From the NCBI GenBank assembly GCA_049604415.1, contig JBMYTN010000009.1:1-64000 (forward strand): a stretch of DNA of 64,000 nt. The letters run 5' to 3'. This DNA is from JBMYTN01 sp049604415. GTDB taxonomy: Bacteria > Pseudomonadota > Alphaproteobacteria > Rhodospirillales > Rhodospirillaceae. Numbering within the stretch: the stretch's first letter is position 1; each line of letters starts with the position of its first letter. Positions 1-8,170 of this stretch are shown here, piece after piece. The translations under genes and the position numbers were made by a program. The notes under the pieces were generated by a model that had not been told where the DNA came from, ran no database searches, and worked only from the letters and a program-made list of their open reading frames with translations.

Positions 1-15
1 CTGAGCTACACCCCG
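1..15 (-). tRNA. 5' end of a tRNA gene, truncated by the window edge
   Basis: Read on the minus strand, the first bases give CGGGGTGTAGCTCAG, which is the acceptor 5' strand followed by U8, A9 and the start of a D-arm. Only the 5' end lies in the window, so the anticodon is not visible. A C at position 1 occurs in tRNA-Pro among others, but the isotype cannot be assigned. Confidence 0.7.
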
Positions 16-119
16 ATCCGGGCTCCGGTTCCGCAAAGGAACTCCAAAAGCCTAGGGAAATTAGGGGATCCTTCGCCGAACGGCAAGATCCCATCGCCGA
101 CAATCCCCTTCCGCGTGCC

Positions 120-653
120 CTATGGCGCAAAGGCAGGATGAACCACCCGATCCCCCACATCAATGGCCAGCAGGTTCGCCGTGCTGCCATTCACCTCCAA
201 CACCGCCGCTACGGGACCGTCCGACCGGATCGGGGTTTCGTCATGGGGGATCGCATTGGAATGGATCTTGGTGATAAAGCCGCGGGAATCCAAAAACAAA
301 AGATCCAGCGGAATCAGAGTGTTCTTCATCCAAAACACCCGCTCATGCTCGCCATCCCCTTCCCATAGGAACAACATCCCCGCATCTCCGGCCAAGGCCG
401 GGCGGTGCATCAAGCCCTGGGAGCGTTGGGCATTGGTCCGGGCGATTTCGACCACAAAAGGATGACGCCGACCATCTTCGGTCACGATCTCCAATTCCGC
501 CGTTTCAATCGCAAGGGCCGACTGAGCCAGGGTCGCCTCCGGGGTGGCCACGGCCATGCCAAAGACCCCGCAAACCCCGAGAAACAGAGCACAAACACCG
601 CTCCGTATGCTTCGGAGACTTTTCGATAAAATTTTATGCAAAATAACCTCCAA
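120..653 (-). CDS. DUF192 family secreted protein
   Basis: 177 aa. The N-terminus has a basic stretch, a hydrophobic core and a likely cleavage site near ATLAQS (about residue 44), so the protein should be exported. The mature part carries the DUF192 landmarks in order: GLMHRP, GMLFLWE, FWMKNTLIPLDLLFLD and a C-terminal VLEVNG. The family is small, widespread and of unsettled function; exported members are common in alphaproteobacteria. It stands alone, divergent from the ABC importer at 959. Its upstream DNA (654-735) is strikingly AT-rich against the GC-rich surroundings, as expected for a promoter. The family is clear; the role is unknown. Confidence 0.9.
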   Translation of the reverse strand: MEVILHKILSKSLRSIRSGVCALFLGVCGVFGMAVATPEATLAQSALAIETAELEIVTEDGRRHPFVVEIARTNAQRSQGLMHRPALAGDAGMLFLWEGDGEHERVFWMKNTLIPLDLLFLDSRGFITKIHSNAIPHDETPIRSDGPVAAVLEVNGSTANLLAIDVGDRVVHPAFAP

Positions 654-723
654 ATTAAACCAAAGTTAAGCTTAATATTTTCCAGGACTTTTCGGGTTTT
701 CTTCTTGTGATATTCCCCACCTT

Positions 724-741
724 TTCTTAAGGTGTTCTTAA
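724..741. promoter_or_regulatory. Tandem TTCTTAA direct repeat, possible operator
   Basis: TTCTTAA occurs at 724-730 and again at 735-741, an 11-base step that puts both copies on the same helix face, in the divergent region between the DUF192 gene and the ABC importer. Such spacing is typical of OmpR-family regulator sites. No regulator is identified, and the assignment rests on the repeat alone. Confidence 0.3.
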
Positions 742-851
742 CGGTGCTGGGCATGTTGGAGTTTTATCGCTGCACGCCATCTATGCCACCCATACAGCCC
801 GGGCAAGGCCGGAGGACGCCCCTCGACTGCCCCCAGTTTTCCGGCCCTGAT

Positions 852-891
852 AAGCGCCGCGTGGCGGATACCCCACGCGGCGCTTTCTTTT
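852..891 (+). terminator. Strong intrinsic terminator in the leader of the ABC importer operon
   Basis: A perfect 13-bp stem (852-864 with 873-885, starting AAGCGCCGCG) closes an 8-base loop and is followed by TCTTTT on the plus strand. The minus-strand flank is not U-rich, so it acts on plus-strand transcripts. No plus-strand gene lies upstream inside the window; it therefore ends either a regulated leader of the operon at 959 or a short RNA. The THI-box sequences expected of a TPP riboswitch were not found. Confidence 0.7.
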
Positions 892-958
892 GGCCGCAAA
901 AGTCTTTTTCGCCCAAAGTCATGGCCGAACAATGGCAAAGGCCCCTGGTGATTGCTAA

Positions 959-1777
959 ATGGGAGGGAGACGTCCCGCCGCAACCGCCAAACGCCTCCTG
1001 CTCCCGGTTCCCGTGCCCCACAGCGCCCCCCTGCCCCCGACACAATTTCCCAACCCCGACGATCCCGCGCTGAGCTTGCGGGTCGAACGGCTGGACTATG
1101 ACGGCGCTCCGCTGTTCCGGGAGTTCATCCTGAAGCTGGTGCCCGGGACCTGGACCTGTATTCTCGGGCCGAGCGGCGTGGGCAAAAGCACCCTGCTGCG
1201 CATCGCCGCCGGGCTGGAGCCGGGCCAGGAACAGCATCAATTGCCTTTGCCGAGCGCTTGGATGGCGCAGTCGGACGGCCTGCTGCCTTGGGCCTCGGCC
1301 CGGAACAATGTCCTGATGGGCACAAGACTGCGCGGCAAACCCACAGATGCGGATCACAAAAAGGCCAATGACCTGCTGGACGCGGTCGGTTTGGCGGATC
1401 GCCATAATGACCGCCCGGCAGCCCTGTCCGGCGGCATGCGACAACGGGTCGCCCTGGCCCGCACCTTGATGGAAGACCGCCCGCTGGTGCTGATGGACGA
1501 GCCCTTTAGCGCGCTCGACCCCGCCAATCGGCTGCGCATGGGTGATTTGTCGGCCAAGCTGTTGACTGGACGCACGGTTGTCCTGGTCACCCATGACCCG
1601 ATGGAAGCCCTGCGCCTGGGTCATCATGTGGTGGTGCTGGGCGGTCGCCCGGCGCGGATCAGCACCCAATGGAGCCCCGCAGACCCGCCCCCCCGGCGGC
1701 CTGACGCAGAGTCCGTGCAGCGCGACCATGCCAAGCTGTTGATGGAGTTGGCCCGGGCCGAGGACAGCCCCGCATGA
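959..1777 (+). CDS. thiZ: ABC importer ATP-binding protein, ThiZ/SsuB-TauB type
   Basis: 272 aa nucleotide-binding subunit of an importer with the next two genes. Visible motifs in order: Walker A GPSGVGKST, Q-loop in WMAQSDG, signature LSGGMRQR, Walker B LVLMDEP and switch histidine in VTHD. It would sit on the cytoplasmic face and drive import. The family (nitrate/sulfonate/taurine/thiamine-precursor ATPases) is clear from the motifs. The thiamine-precursor assignment comes from the binding protein at 2597. The ATG at 959 gives an unusual Pro/Arg-rich N-terminus, so the in-frame GTG at 1013 is an alternative start. Its stop overlaps the permease start by 4 bases. Confidence 0.85.
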   Translation: MGGRRPAATAKRLLLPVPVPHSAPLPPTQFPNPDDPALSLRVERLDYDGAPLFREFILKLVPGTWTCILGPSGVGKSTLLRIAAGLEPGQEQHQLPLPSAWMAQSDGLLPWASARNNVLMGTRLRGKPTDADHKKANDLLDAVGLADRHNDRPAALSGGMRQRVALARTLMEDRPLVLMDEPFSALDPANRLRMGDLSAKLLTGRTVVLVTHDPMEALRLGHHVVVLGGRPARISTQWSPADPPPRRPDAESVQRDHAKLLMELARAEDSPA

Positions 1778-2580
1778 GCCGCAACCTGGTGGAAAAGATC
1801 CTGCGCAGTTTCGGCACCTTGTTGATCCTGCTGGCATTATGGCAATTCGCCCATTGGGCCAGTGGCGGGCATCGCTATTTGCTGCCCTCCCCCGGCCAGA
1901 CCTTCATCGTGCTGTTCGAGCGCCCAGAGCTGTTGATGCGCCATGCCTGGGTGACCTTCCTGGAAATCATCCTGGGTCTGATGTTGGGCACGGTCTTAGG
2001 GGCCGGGGCAGCCTTGGCGGTGGATTACTCCCGAGCCTTAAAGCGCTGGCTGTTGCCCTTGCTGGTGGTCAGCCAAGCCATCCCAGTATTCGCCATCGCC
2101 CCGGTGCTGGTGCTCTGGCTGGGCTATGGGCTGGCCAGCAAGGTGGCCATGGCGACCCTGATCATCTTTTTCCCCGTCACCGCCGCCCTGTTGGATGGCC
2201 TGCGCCGCACCGATCCGATCTGGTTGGATCTGGCCCGGTCCATGGGGGCGAGCCCCCGGGCGATCCTGTTTCAGATCCGCCTGCCCGCTGCCCTGCCCGC
2301 CTTGGCCTCCGGGATCCGGGTTGCCGCCGCCGTGGCCCCCATTGGCGCTGTGGTCGGGGAATGGGTCGGCTCGGCTCGGGGCTTGGGGCATCTGATGCTC
2401 CAGGCCAATGCCCGCATGCAGGTTGATGTGATGTTCGCCGCTCTCTTCGTATTAGCGGTGTTTTCGGTTGCACTCTATCTCAGCCTGGATACTCTCTTAC
2501 GGCGCTTGATGCCCTGGCAGGCGGACAGTGCCTCTCCCGTCGGATCTTCTTCCGGCCCATCACCACAAACAAACCAATAG
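1774..2580 (+). CDS. thiX: ABC importer permease, ThiX/SsuC type
   Basis: 268 aa inner-membrane protein with about six hydrophobic segments. The cytoplasmic EAA-like loop follows the usual pattern (RSMGASPRAILFQIRLPAALP, just before the final helices), as in the BPD_transp_1 family of SsuC/TauC/ThiX permeases. It should form the translocation channel with the ATPase encoded just upstream (ATGA overlap) and receive substrate from the periplasmic protein encoded 16 bases downstream. A hydrophilic Ser/Pro-rich tail ends the protein. Substrate is inferred from the neighbour, not from the permease itself. Confidence 0.88.
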   Translation: MSRNLVEKILRSFGTLLILLALWQFAHWASGGHRYLLPSPGQTFIVLFERPELLMRHAWVTFLEIILGLMLGTVLGAGAALAVDYSRALKRWLLPLLVVSQAIPVFAIAPVLVLWLGYGLASKVAMATLIIFFPVTAALLDGLRRTDPIWLDLARSMGASPRAILFQIRLPAALPALASGIRVAAAVAPIGAVVGEWVGSARGLGHLMLQANARMQVDVMFAALFVLAVFSVALYLSLDTLLRRLMPWQADSASPVGSSSGPSPQTNQ

Positions 2581-2596
2581 CGAAGGAACAGCCCAG

Positions 2597-3592
2597 ATGG
2601 CTTTGTTTTCCCTTTCCTTTCTGCGCAAATCCGCTCTGAGTATCGGCCTAGGTCTGGCGGCAGTGGCCCCAGTGGCCGTAACCGGCGCGGGTCCCGCCGT
2701 AGCCCAGGAAGAGAAAGCGGAGATCACCGTATTGCTGGACTGGTTCCTCAATCCGGACCATGGGCCGCTGATCATTGCCCAGGAAAAGGGCTATTTCGCC
2801 GAGCAAGGCCTGGAGGTTGAGCTGATCGCCCCTGCAGACCCCAATGATCCGCCCAAGCTGGTGGCGGCCGGTCAGGCGGAAATCGCCATTTCCTACCAGC
2901 CGCAGCTGCATATTCAGATTTCCGAGGGCCTGCCTCTGGTCCGCTTTGGCACCTTGGTGGCGACGCCGCTGAACTCCTTGGTGGTGCTGGAAGATGGCCC
3001 GATCAAAGCCATCAGCGATCTGAAAGGCAAAAAGGTCGGGTTTTCGGTCGGCGGCTTTGAGGACGCCCTGCTGTCCGCCATGCTGAAAAAACATGGCCTG
3101 AGCCTGGACGACATTGAGCTGATCAATGTGAACTTCTCTCTGTCCCCGGCCCTGTTCGCCGGACAGGTCGATGCGGTGATCGGGGCCTTCCGGAACTTTG
3201 AGCTTAATCAGATGGATCTGGAGGAACGGCCCGGAACTGCCTTTTATCCCGAAGAAAATGGCGTTCCGGCCTATGACGAGCTGATCTATGTCACCAACAA
3301 GGACCTGGTCGAAGATCCGCGCCTGGGCCGCTTCTTGGCGGCGGTGGAACAGGCCACCACCTACATCATCAACCACCCGCAAGAGGCCTGGGATATTTTC
3401 CGCAAATCCGATCCGGATGTGGATGACGCCCTGAATGAGCGGGCCTGGATCGATACCCTGCCGCGCTTTGCCCTGCGTCCGGCTGCCCTGGATTATGGCC
3501 GCTATAGCCGGTTCGCCGATTTCCTAAAATCCGCCGGATTGGTGGAAAATACGCCGCCGGTGGACAGCTACACTGTGGAATTGAAAAAATAG
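2597..3592 (+). CDS. thiY: Periplasmic binding protein, ThiY/NMT1 type (pyrimidine thiamine precursor)
   Basis: 331 aa from the ATG at 2597, which has AAGGA upstream and begins a typical Sec signal peptide; an in-frame ATG at 2528 lies inside the permease gene and lacks this context. The mature part carries the NMT1/THI5-like signature: LLDWFLNPDHGPLIIAQEKG, then GYF, then ISYQPQL. Known ThiY proteins bind N-formyl-4-amino-5-aminomethyl-2-methylpyrimidine or related pyrimidines for thiamine salvage. LDWFxNPDHGP is close to ThiY, less so to sulfonate or riboflavin binders. No TPP riboswitch was found upstream, so substrate stays an inference. Confidence 0.82.
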   Translation: MALFSLSFLRKSALSIGLGLAAVAPVAVTGAGPAVAQEEKAEITVLLDWFLNPDHGPLIIAQEKGYFAEQGLEVELIAPADPNDPPKLVAAGQAEIAISYQPQLHIQISEGLPLVRFGTLVATPLNSLVVLEDGPIKAISDLKGKKVGFSVGGFEDALLSAMLKKHGLSLDDIELINVNFSLSPALFAGQVDAVIGAFRNFELNQMDLEERPGTAFYPEENGVPAYDELIYVTNKDLVEDPRLGRFLAAVEQATTYIINHPQEAWDIFRKSDPDVDDALNERAWIDTLPRFALRPAALDYGRYSRFADFLKSAGLVENTPPVDSYTVELKK

Positions 3593-3731
3593 CGGCCCTA
3601 TATGGGCCTTAGGGCGTAATCTTGTTATTTCCCTAAGGGATGCCAGATATACGACTGTGCTTCTTGGGCCGGTGTCCATTGCCCGGCCCAAGGCTCCCCC
3701 ATATTGACCTTTTTGCGGAGAGTCTCCTGCC

Positions 3732-4286
3732 GTGAAACATGCTTTGCGACTGGGAATCGTGCTGGCCGCGTTGTGGTTGCTGCTGTCCGGATATTTTGAC
3801 AAGCCGCTGATCTTGGCCTTTGGGGTGATCTCCGTCGCGCTGACGGTTTATGTGACCCACCGCATGAAAATTCTGGATGCCGATACCCTGCCGCTTTGGT
3901 ATGCGGCACGGGCCTATATGTACTGGCCCTGGTTGGGCGTGCAGATCGTCAAATCCAACATACGGGTCGCCCAGATCATCTTGACCCGGGGCGAAATGCC
4001 CTATTCGCCGACCCTGGCCGTGGTGCCTTCCTCCCAAAAAACCGCTTTGGGTGCGGTGATCTTCGCCAATTCCATCACCTTGACCCCAGGCACCGTGTCC
4101 ATCGATGTCGGCGGCGACGGCATTCTGGTGCATGCCTTGGAACAGGCTGGGATTGATGATTTGCGCGAAGGCGAAATGAACCGCCGGGTGTCCGCCTTTG
4201 AAGGCCTGTCCTCCGAGACCATCGCGGAAGAGAACACGCCCCCTGCGGCTGAGGCAGCAGCGGATCAGAAAAAGGACAAAGCCTGA
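3732..4286 (+). CDS. mrpE: Mrp-type cation/proton antiporter subunit E
   Basis: 184 aa, GTG start. The hydrophobic N-terminus and the stretch IVKSNIRVAQIIL followed by NSITLTPGTVSIDV are hallmarks of MrpE/MnhE/PhaE. The C-terminal tail is Ala/Glu-rich and hydrophilic. MrpE is a small membrane subunit needed for assembly of the multi-subunit Na+(K+)/H+ antiporter. It opens a ten-gene operon: its stop overlaps the mrpF start by one base. The promoter probably lies in 3593-3731, where CTTGGGCCGG and CCCGGCCCAAG form a hairpin (about 3662-3693). Confidence 0.92.
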   Translation: MKHALRLGIVLAALWLLLSGYFDKPLILAFGVISVALTVYVTHRMKILDADTLPLWYAARAYMYWPWLGVQIVKSNIRVAQIILTRGEMPYSPTLAVVPSSQKTALGAVIFANSITLTPGTVSIDVGGDGILVHALEQAGIDDLREGEMNRRVSAFEGLSSETIAEENTPPAAEAAADQKKDKA

Positions 4287-4576
4287 TGTTCATTGGTGCA
4301 GCGCTCGGCATCATTGTGGCGATGCTGTTGGCCCTGGTCCGCGCGATCAAAGGCCCGTCGGTTTATGACCGGATCCTGGCGGCAAACATGATCGGCACCA
4401 AAACGGTGCTGTTGATCGTGGTGGTCGGCTATGTGACCGGGCGGCCGGAATTCGCCGATATCGCCATGTCCTACGCCCTGATCAACTTTGTCGGCATGAT
4501 CGCGGTGATGAAGTTCCACAAATATGGTGCCTTGGCCTCCCCGCCGTCCGGCCGTGACGATCTGAAGGATCTATAG
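4286..4576 (+). CDS. mrpF: Mrp-type antiporter subunit F
   Basis: 96 aa with three hydrophobic segments. The central motif KGPSVYDRILAANMIGTK matches the MrpF/PhaF family, whose R-GPt-DR-lA-n pattern is diagnostic. Small integral subunit of the hetero-oligomeric antiporter. It overlaps mrpE by one base and is followed by mrpG after five bases, so translational coupling is likely. Confidence 0.92.
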   Translation: MFIGAALGIIVAMLLALVRAIKGPSVYDRILAANMIGTKTVLLIVVVGYVTGRPEFADIAMSYALINFVGMIAVMKFHKYGALASPPSGRDDLKDL

Positions 4577-4581
4577 AGCCC

Positions 4582-5079
4582 ATGGAACTGATCCTTGATA
4601 TTGCTTCCATTTTTTTCCTGTTCGGGGGCGTCGGGTTTCTGTTGGTTGGGGCCTTTGGCGTCATCCGCATGCCGGATTTCTACACCCGCATGCACGCGGC
4701 AAGCCTGACCGACACCAGCGGGGCCGGGATGATCCTGATCGGGGCGATGTTCCAAACCCCCGATTTTCTCCTGTTATCAAAACTGGTCATCATCTTGCTC
4801 TTCGTCTTGCTCACCGGCCCGGTCGCCACCCATGCCTTGGCGGGCTCTGCGCTGACCAGCGGTCTGAAGCCACGGCACAGCAATGACCAAACCGACGGCC
4901 ATTTCTACGGTCCGGTGTCCCATTTGCTGCGCCAGGAAATCGAGGCCGATGCGCCGAAGGCGGATGTGGATGAGGTTCTGGGCCTGACCCATGAGGAAAC
5001 CGCCCACCCAGTGGCCAAGCTGCACCGCAAGGAAGGCACCGGTCCGGGCAAAGATGATCCAATGGCAGGAGGCCTGTAG
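4582..5079 (+). CDS. mrpG: Mrp-type antiporter subunit G
   Basis: 165 aa. The first hundred residues hold three hydrophobic helices with the MrpG/PhaG signature GAFGVIRMPDFYTRMHAAS and TGPVATHAL. The remaining 60 or so residues are a charged, His-containing tail; many MrpG proteins are nearer 110-120 aa, so this extension is longer than usual. Membrane subunit of the antiporter complex, in the order E-F-G rather than at the end of the cluster as in classical mrpABCDEFG operons. Confidence 0.9.
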   Translation: MELILDIASIFFLFGGVGFLLVGAFGVIRMPDFYTRMHAASLTDTSGAGMILIGAMFQTPDFLLLSKLVIILLFVLLTGPVATHALAGSALTSGLKPRHSNDQTDGHFYGPVSHLLRQEIEADAPKADVDEVLGLTHEETAHPVAKLHRKEGTGPGKDDPMAGGL

Positions 5080-5081
5080 AG

Positions 5082-5789
5082 ATGGAACCCAGCCTGTTGG
5101 AACAAGACTTTGAGTATGTCCTGATCTTCGCCATGTTCGTGATGACCTGCGCGATCGCGATTTCCATGGTGCGGATGTATTCCCTGTTCGCCATGGCGAT
5201 GATGACGGGGATTTTCTCCCTGTTCTGCGCCGGTTTGTTCATCATCATGGATGCGGTCGACGTGGCCTTTACCGAGGCTGCCGTCGGGGCCGGCATGTCC
5301 ACGGTGCTGTTCCTGGGCACCCTGGCCCTGACCGGATCCATCGAAAAACGGGTCAAAGGGGTCGATAAACCGGCTTTGCTGCTGGTGGCCGTGGTCGGCG
5401 GCATGCTGCTTTATGGCACGTCCGACCTGCCCGACTTTGGCGACCCCGATGCGCCGATCCACCACCATGTGGGCAACCGCTATGTCCAGGTCTCCGAGGC
5501 CGAGGTCGGTCCGCCCAATATTGTGACCAGCGTGCTGGCGGCCTATCGAAGCTATGACACCATGGGCGAGGTTGCGGTGATCTTCACCGCTGGACTGGGC
5601 GTGGTGATCCTGCTGGGTGGGTCACAGCGCTTCGCCCGCACCCGCTATAAGCCCGATGAAGAGGGCGATGAGAACCCCACCGCCCTGCAAGCCGCAGACA
5701 TAGACGGCGCGGCTGGAGAGGCCGAAGGCGTGCAAACGGCGCAAGCGACGCCCGAGGGCGGTCCCACGCCGGGTAAGGAGACGACCTGA
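5082..5789 (+). CDS. DUF4040/MbhE-like subunit equivalent to the MrpA C-terminal region
   Basis: 235 aa membrane protein. Residues about 10-85 form a DUF4040 (MbhD-like) helical unit with DVAFTEAAVGAGMSTVLFLG; after a hydrophilic stretch, NIVTSVLAAYRSYDTMGEV followed by a helix matches MbhE and the far C-terminus of MrpA. In classical Mrp systems these parts are fused to the large MrpA; here they form a separate subunit, as in Mbh/Mbx-type and some proteobacterial Mrp variants. The tail is acidic and disordered-looking. Stop overlaps mrpB start by one base. Confidence 0.85.
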   Translation: MEPSLLEQDFEYVLIFAMFVMTCAIAISMVRMYSLFAMAMMTGIFSLFCAGLFIIMDAVDVAFTEAAVGAGMSTVLFLGTLALTGSIEKRVKGVDKPALLLVAVVGGMLLYGTSDLPDFGDPDAPIHHHVGNRYVQVSEAEVGPPNIVTSVLAAYRSYDTMGEVAVIFTAGLGVVILLGGSQRFARTRYKPDEEGDENPTALQAADIDGAAGEAEGVQTAQATPEGGPTPGKETT

Positions 5790-6205
5790 TGAAGGCGCAT
5801 TCCGTACTCCGCACCTCTTCCAAAGTTCTGATCCCGCCGATCATGCTCTTTGGCCTATATGTGCAGTTCCATGGCGATTTCGGTCCCGGCGGCGGATTCC
5901 AGGCCGGGGTGCTGTTTGCTGTGGCCTTCATCCTCTATTCCCTGGTGATTGGCTTTGATAAGGCCCGCCGGGTTGCGCCGCCGGGGGTGATGCTCAGCCT
6001 GAGCGCTGTGGGTTTGATGATCTATGTTGGCACCGGCTTTGTGACCATGTTCTTAGGCGCCAATTTCCTCGATTACGACGTCTTGGCGTCGAACCATATC
6101 AGTGCCCAGCATTACGGCATCATCGCCGTGGAAGTTGGGGTCGGGGTGGCCGTGGCCACGGTCATGATTGGCGTGTTTTTCGCCTTTGCCGGGCGGGGGA
6201 GATAG
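5789..6205 (+). CDS. mrpB: Mrp-type antiporter subunit B
   Basis: 138 aa, about four helices. The motif HGDFGPGGGFQAGVLFA is the diagnostic MnhB/MrpB loop (usually H-x-xPGGGF-G). Integral membrane subunit packed near MrpC and the MrpA C-terminal region. It lies in the middle of the operon and ends four bases before the mrpC start. Confidence 0.93.
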   Translation: MKAHSVLRTSSKVLIPPIMLFGLYVQFHGDFGPGGGFQAGVLFAVAFILYSLVIGFDKARRVAPPGVMLSLSAVGLMIYVGTGFVTMFLGANFLDYDVLASNHISAQHYGIIAVEVGVGVAVATVMIGVFFAFAGRGR

Positions 6206-6209
6206 CGCC

Positions 6210-6569
6210 ATGGAAACAATTGGGAATGTCTTCCCCTATTGGTTCGCCGTCCTGCTGTTTTGCATCGGGCTTTATGTGGTGATCAGCCGCCATAATCTGA
6301 TCAAAAAGATTGTCGGCCTGACCGTGTTCCAGGCTGCCGTGTTCCTGCTTTACATCTCGTTCAGCTATGTGGAGGGCGGCACCGCTCCGATCCTGGGCGA
6401 AGGCTATGAACTTTATGCCAATCCCCTGCCCTCAGTGCTGATCCTGACGGCCATCGTTGTCGGCATTTCCGGCACCGCCATGGGCTTGGCCCTGACCATT
6501 CGGATCCGGGAAGAATATGGCACCATTGAAGAAGATGAGTTGATCGAAATGGATCGGAAGACGCGCTGA
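6210..6569 (+). CDS. mrpC: Mrp-type antiporter subunit C (NuoK-like)
   Basis: 119 aa from the ATG at 6210, chosen because a GGGGGAGA ribosome-binding site precedes it and the upstream in-frame codons lie inside mrpB. Three helices with the NuoK/MrpC fold: LYVVISRHNLIKKIVGL, then LPSVLILTAIVVGISGTAMGLAL, where I-LTaIVig is the conserved NuoK-type helix. Homologous to complex I subunit NuoK, it links antiporter-like subunits to the lateral MrpA/B part. Stop overlaps the next start by one base. Confidence 0.92.
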   Translation: METIGNVFPYWFAVLLFCIGLYVVISRHNLIKKIVGLTVFQAAVFLLYISFSYVEGGTAPILGEGYELYANPLPSVLILTAIVVGISGTAMGLALTIRIREEYGTIEEDELIEMDRKTR

Positions 6570-8170
6570 TGACAACGGAAGCCCTGCCCGTTGCCACGTC
6601 ACAGGTTCCGGCCCTGCTGATCGTGGTTCCTTTGATGGCCGCGCCGCTGGTCATCCTGTTGCGCAAATGGCCAACCCTCTGTTGGGCGCTGACCACTTTG
6701 GTCTGCGGCGGCTGCGCGATTTATGCCTTTAAACTCTTGCTTTGGGTCCGTGCCGACGGGCCAATCAACTACTTCATGGGCAATTGGCCCGCCCCCTGGG
6801 GCATTGAGCTGCGGGTGGATTTGCTCTCGGCCCTGGTCCTGGTGCTGGTGGCGGGGATCGGCTTTATCGTCTCGGTCTACGCCAAAGCCAGCGTCGAAAA
6901 AGAGTTCAAACAGGAAAAACAGCCGCTGTTTTACACGCTGTTTTTGCTCTGTTTGGCCGGGCTGCTGGGGATCACCATTTCCGGGGACGCCTTTAACGTC
7001 TTCGTGTTCTTGGAAATTTCCTCCCTGGCCACCTATGCCCTGATCGCCATGGGGCCGGATCGCCGCGCGCTCACGGCAGCATTTCGCTACCTGATCCTGG
7101 GCACCATTGGCGCGACCTTCTATGTCATCGGCATTGGCTTCCTCTATGCCGCCACCGGCACTTTGAACATGACCGATCTGGCCGGGCGGTTGCCGGACAT
7201 GGCCGATCAGCGCTCGGTGATCACCGGGATCGCCTTCATCGCCATCGGCCTGGCCATGAAGGCTGCGGTGTTCCCGATGCATAAATGGTTGCCGCCCGCC
7301 TATACCTATGCGCCCTCTGTCATCTCGACCTTCCTGGCCGCAACAGCGACCAAGGTCGCGCTTTATGCCTTTATCCGGATGTTCCTGACCGTGCTGGGTC
7401 CCATCGAGGCCTTCCAGTCCCAAGGCGGCTTTTTCAGCCCGGCGGAACTGCTGGCGGTGTTGGCCTTTGCCGGGATGTTCAGCGCCTCGATCTCCGCGAT
7501 CTTCCAATATAACGCCAAGCGTTTGCTGGCTTATTCCTCCATCGGTCAAGTGGGCTATATGCTGCTGGGGCTGTCCTTCTTCTCCGTCATTGGGCTGTCG
7601 GCGACCATTGTCCACCTATTCAACCATGGTGTGATGAAGGCGGCCCTGTTTATGGCCTTGGGCTGTGTGTTCTATCGCATCGGCTCGGTGCGGATCCGGG
7701 ACATGGCCGGGTTGGGCAAAACCATGCCGCTGACCATGGCCGCTTTCGTCACGGCGGGCCTGAGCCTGATCGGTGTGCCCGCGACCGCTGGATTTGTTGG
7801 CAAATGGCAGCTGGTGCTGGCCAGCTTTGAGCATGGCTGGTGGTGGGCCGCCCTGTTGATCGGTCTAGCCTCCCTGCTGGCGGTGATCTATGTCTGGAAG
7901 GTGGTCGAGGCAGCCTATTTCACGGTGCCAGCCGATGACGCCCCCTCGCGCACCGCCACCGAAGCACCGTTGTTCATGTTGATCCCGCTGTTGATCATGG
8001 CGGTGGCCAATATCTATTTCGGCCTGCAAACCGATCTGAGCCTGGGCACGGCCCAAGAAGCGGCGGCCTATTTGCTCGATCCATCCCATGGGGTGCTCGA
8101 CCCTGCGACCCTGCCCGCCATTGATTACAAACCCGGCGGCAGTACGGCCATCTTGGGAGGGCAGCACTGA
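6569..8170 (+). CDS. mrpD: Mrp antiporter subunit D, first copy (NuoN/M-like)
   Basis: 533 aa polytopic protein of the complex I antiporter-like family (Proton_antipo_M). Key residues are visible: the TM5 glutamate in FVFLEISSLATYAL, the TM7 lysine in GLAMKAAVFPMHKWLP, and the TM8 lysine in TATKVALYAF. All residues expected for a proton path are kept, so this is probably an active ion-translocating subunit. It is the first of three such subunits in the operon and overlaps both neighbours by one base. Confidence 0.93.
   Translation: MTTEALPVATSQVPALLIVVPLMAAPLVILLRKWPTLCWALTTLVCGGCAIYAFKLLLWVRADGPINYFMGNWPAPWGIELRVDLLSALVLVLVAGIGFIVSVYAKASVEKEFKQEKQPLFYTLFLLCLAGLLGITISGDAFNVFVFLEISSLATYALIAMGPDRRALTAAFRYLILGTIGATFYVIGIGFLYAATGTLNMTDLAGRLPDMADQRSVITGIAFIAIGLAMKAAVFPMHKWLPPAYTYAPSVISTFLAATATKVALYAFIRMFLTVLGPIEAFQSQGGFFSPAELLAVLAFAGMFSASISAIFQYNAKRLLAYSSIGQVGYMLLGLSFFSVIGLSATIVHLFNHGVMKAALFMALGCVFYRIGSVRIRDMAGLGKTMPLTMAAFVTAGLSLIGVPATAGFVGKWQLVLASFEHGWWWAALLIGLASLLAVIYVWKVVEAAYFTVPADDAPSRTATEAPLFMLIPLLIMAVANIYFGLQTDLSLGTAQEAAAYLLDPSHGVLDPATLPAIDYKPGGSTAILGGQH

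Noticed and set aside
724..958. TPP riboswitch in front of the ThiXYZ-like genes
   Set aside because: The conserved CTGAGA and CTGATCTGG-type core sequences are absent on both strands of the leader; only a terminator and a direct repeat are visible.
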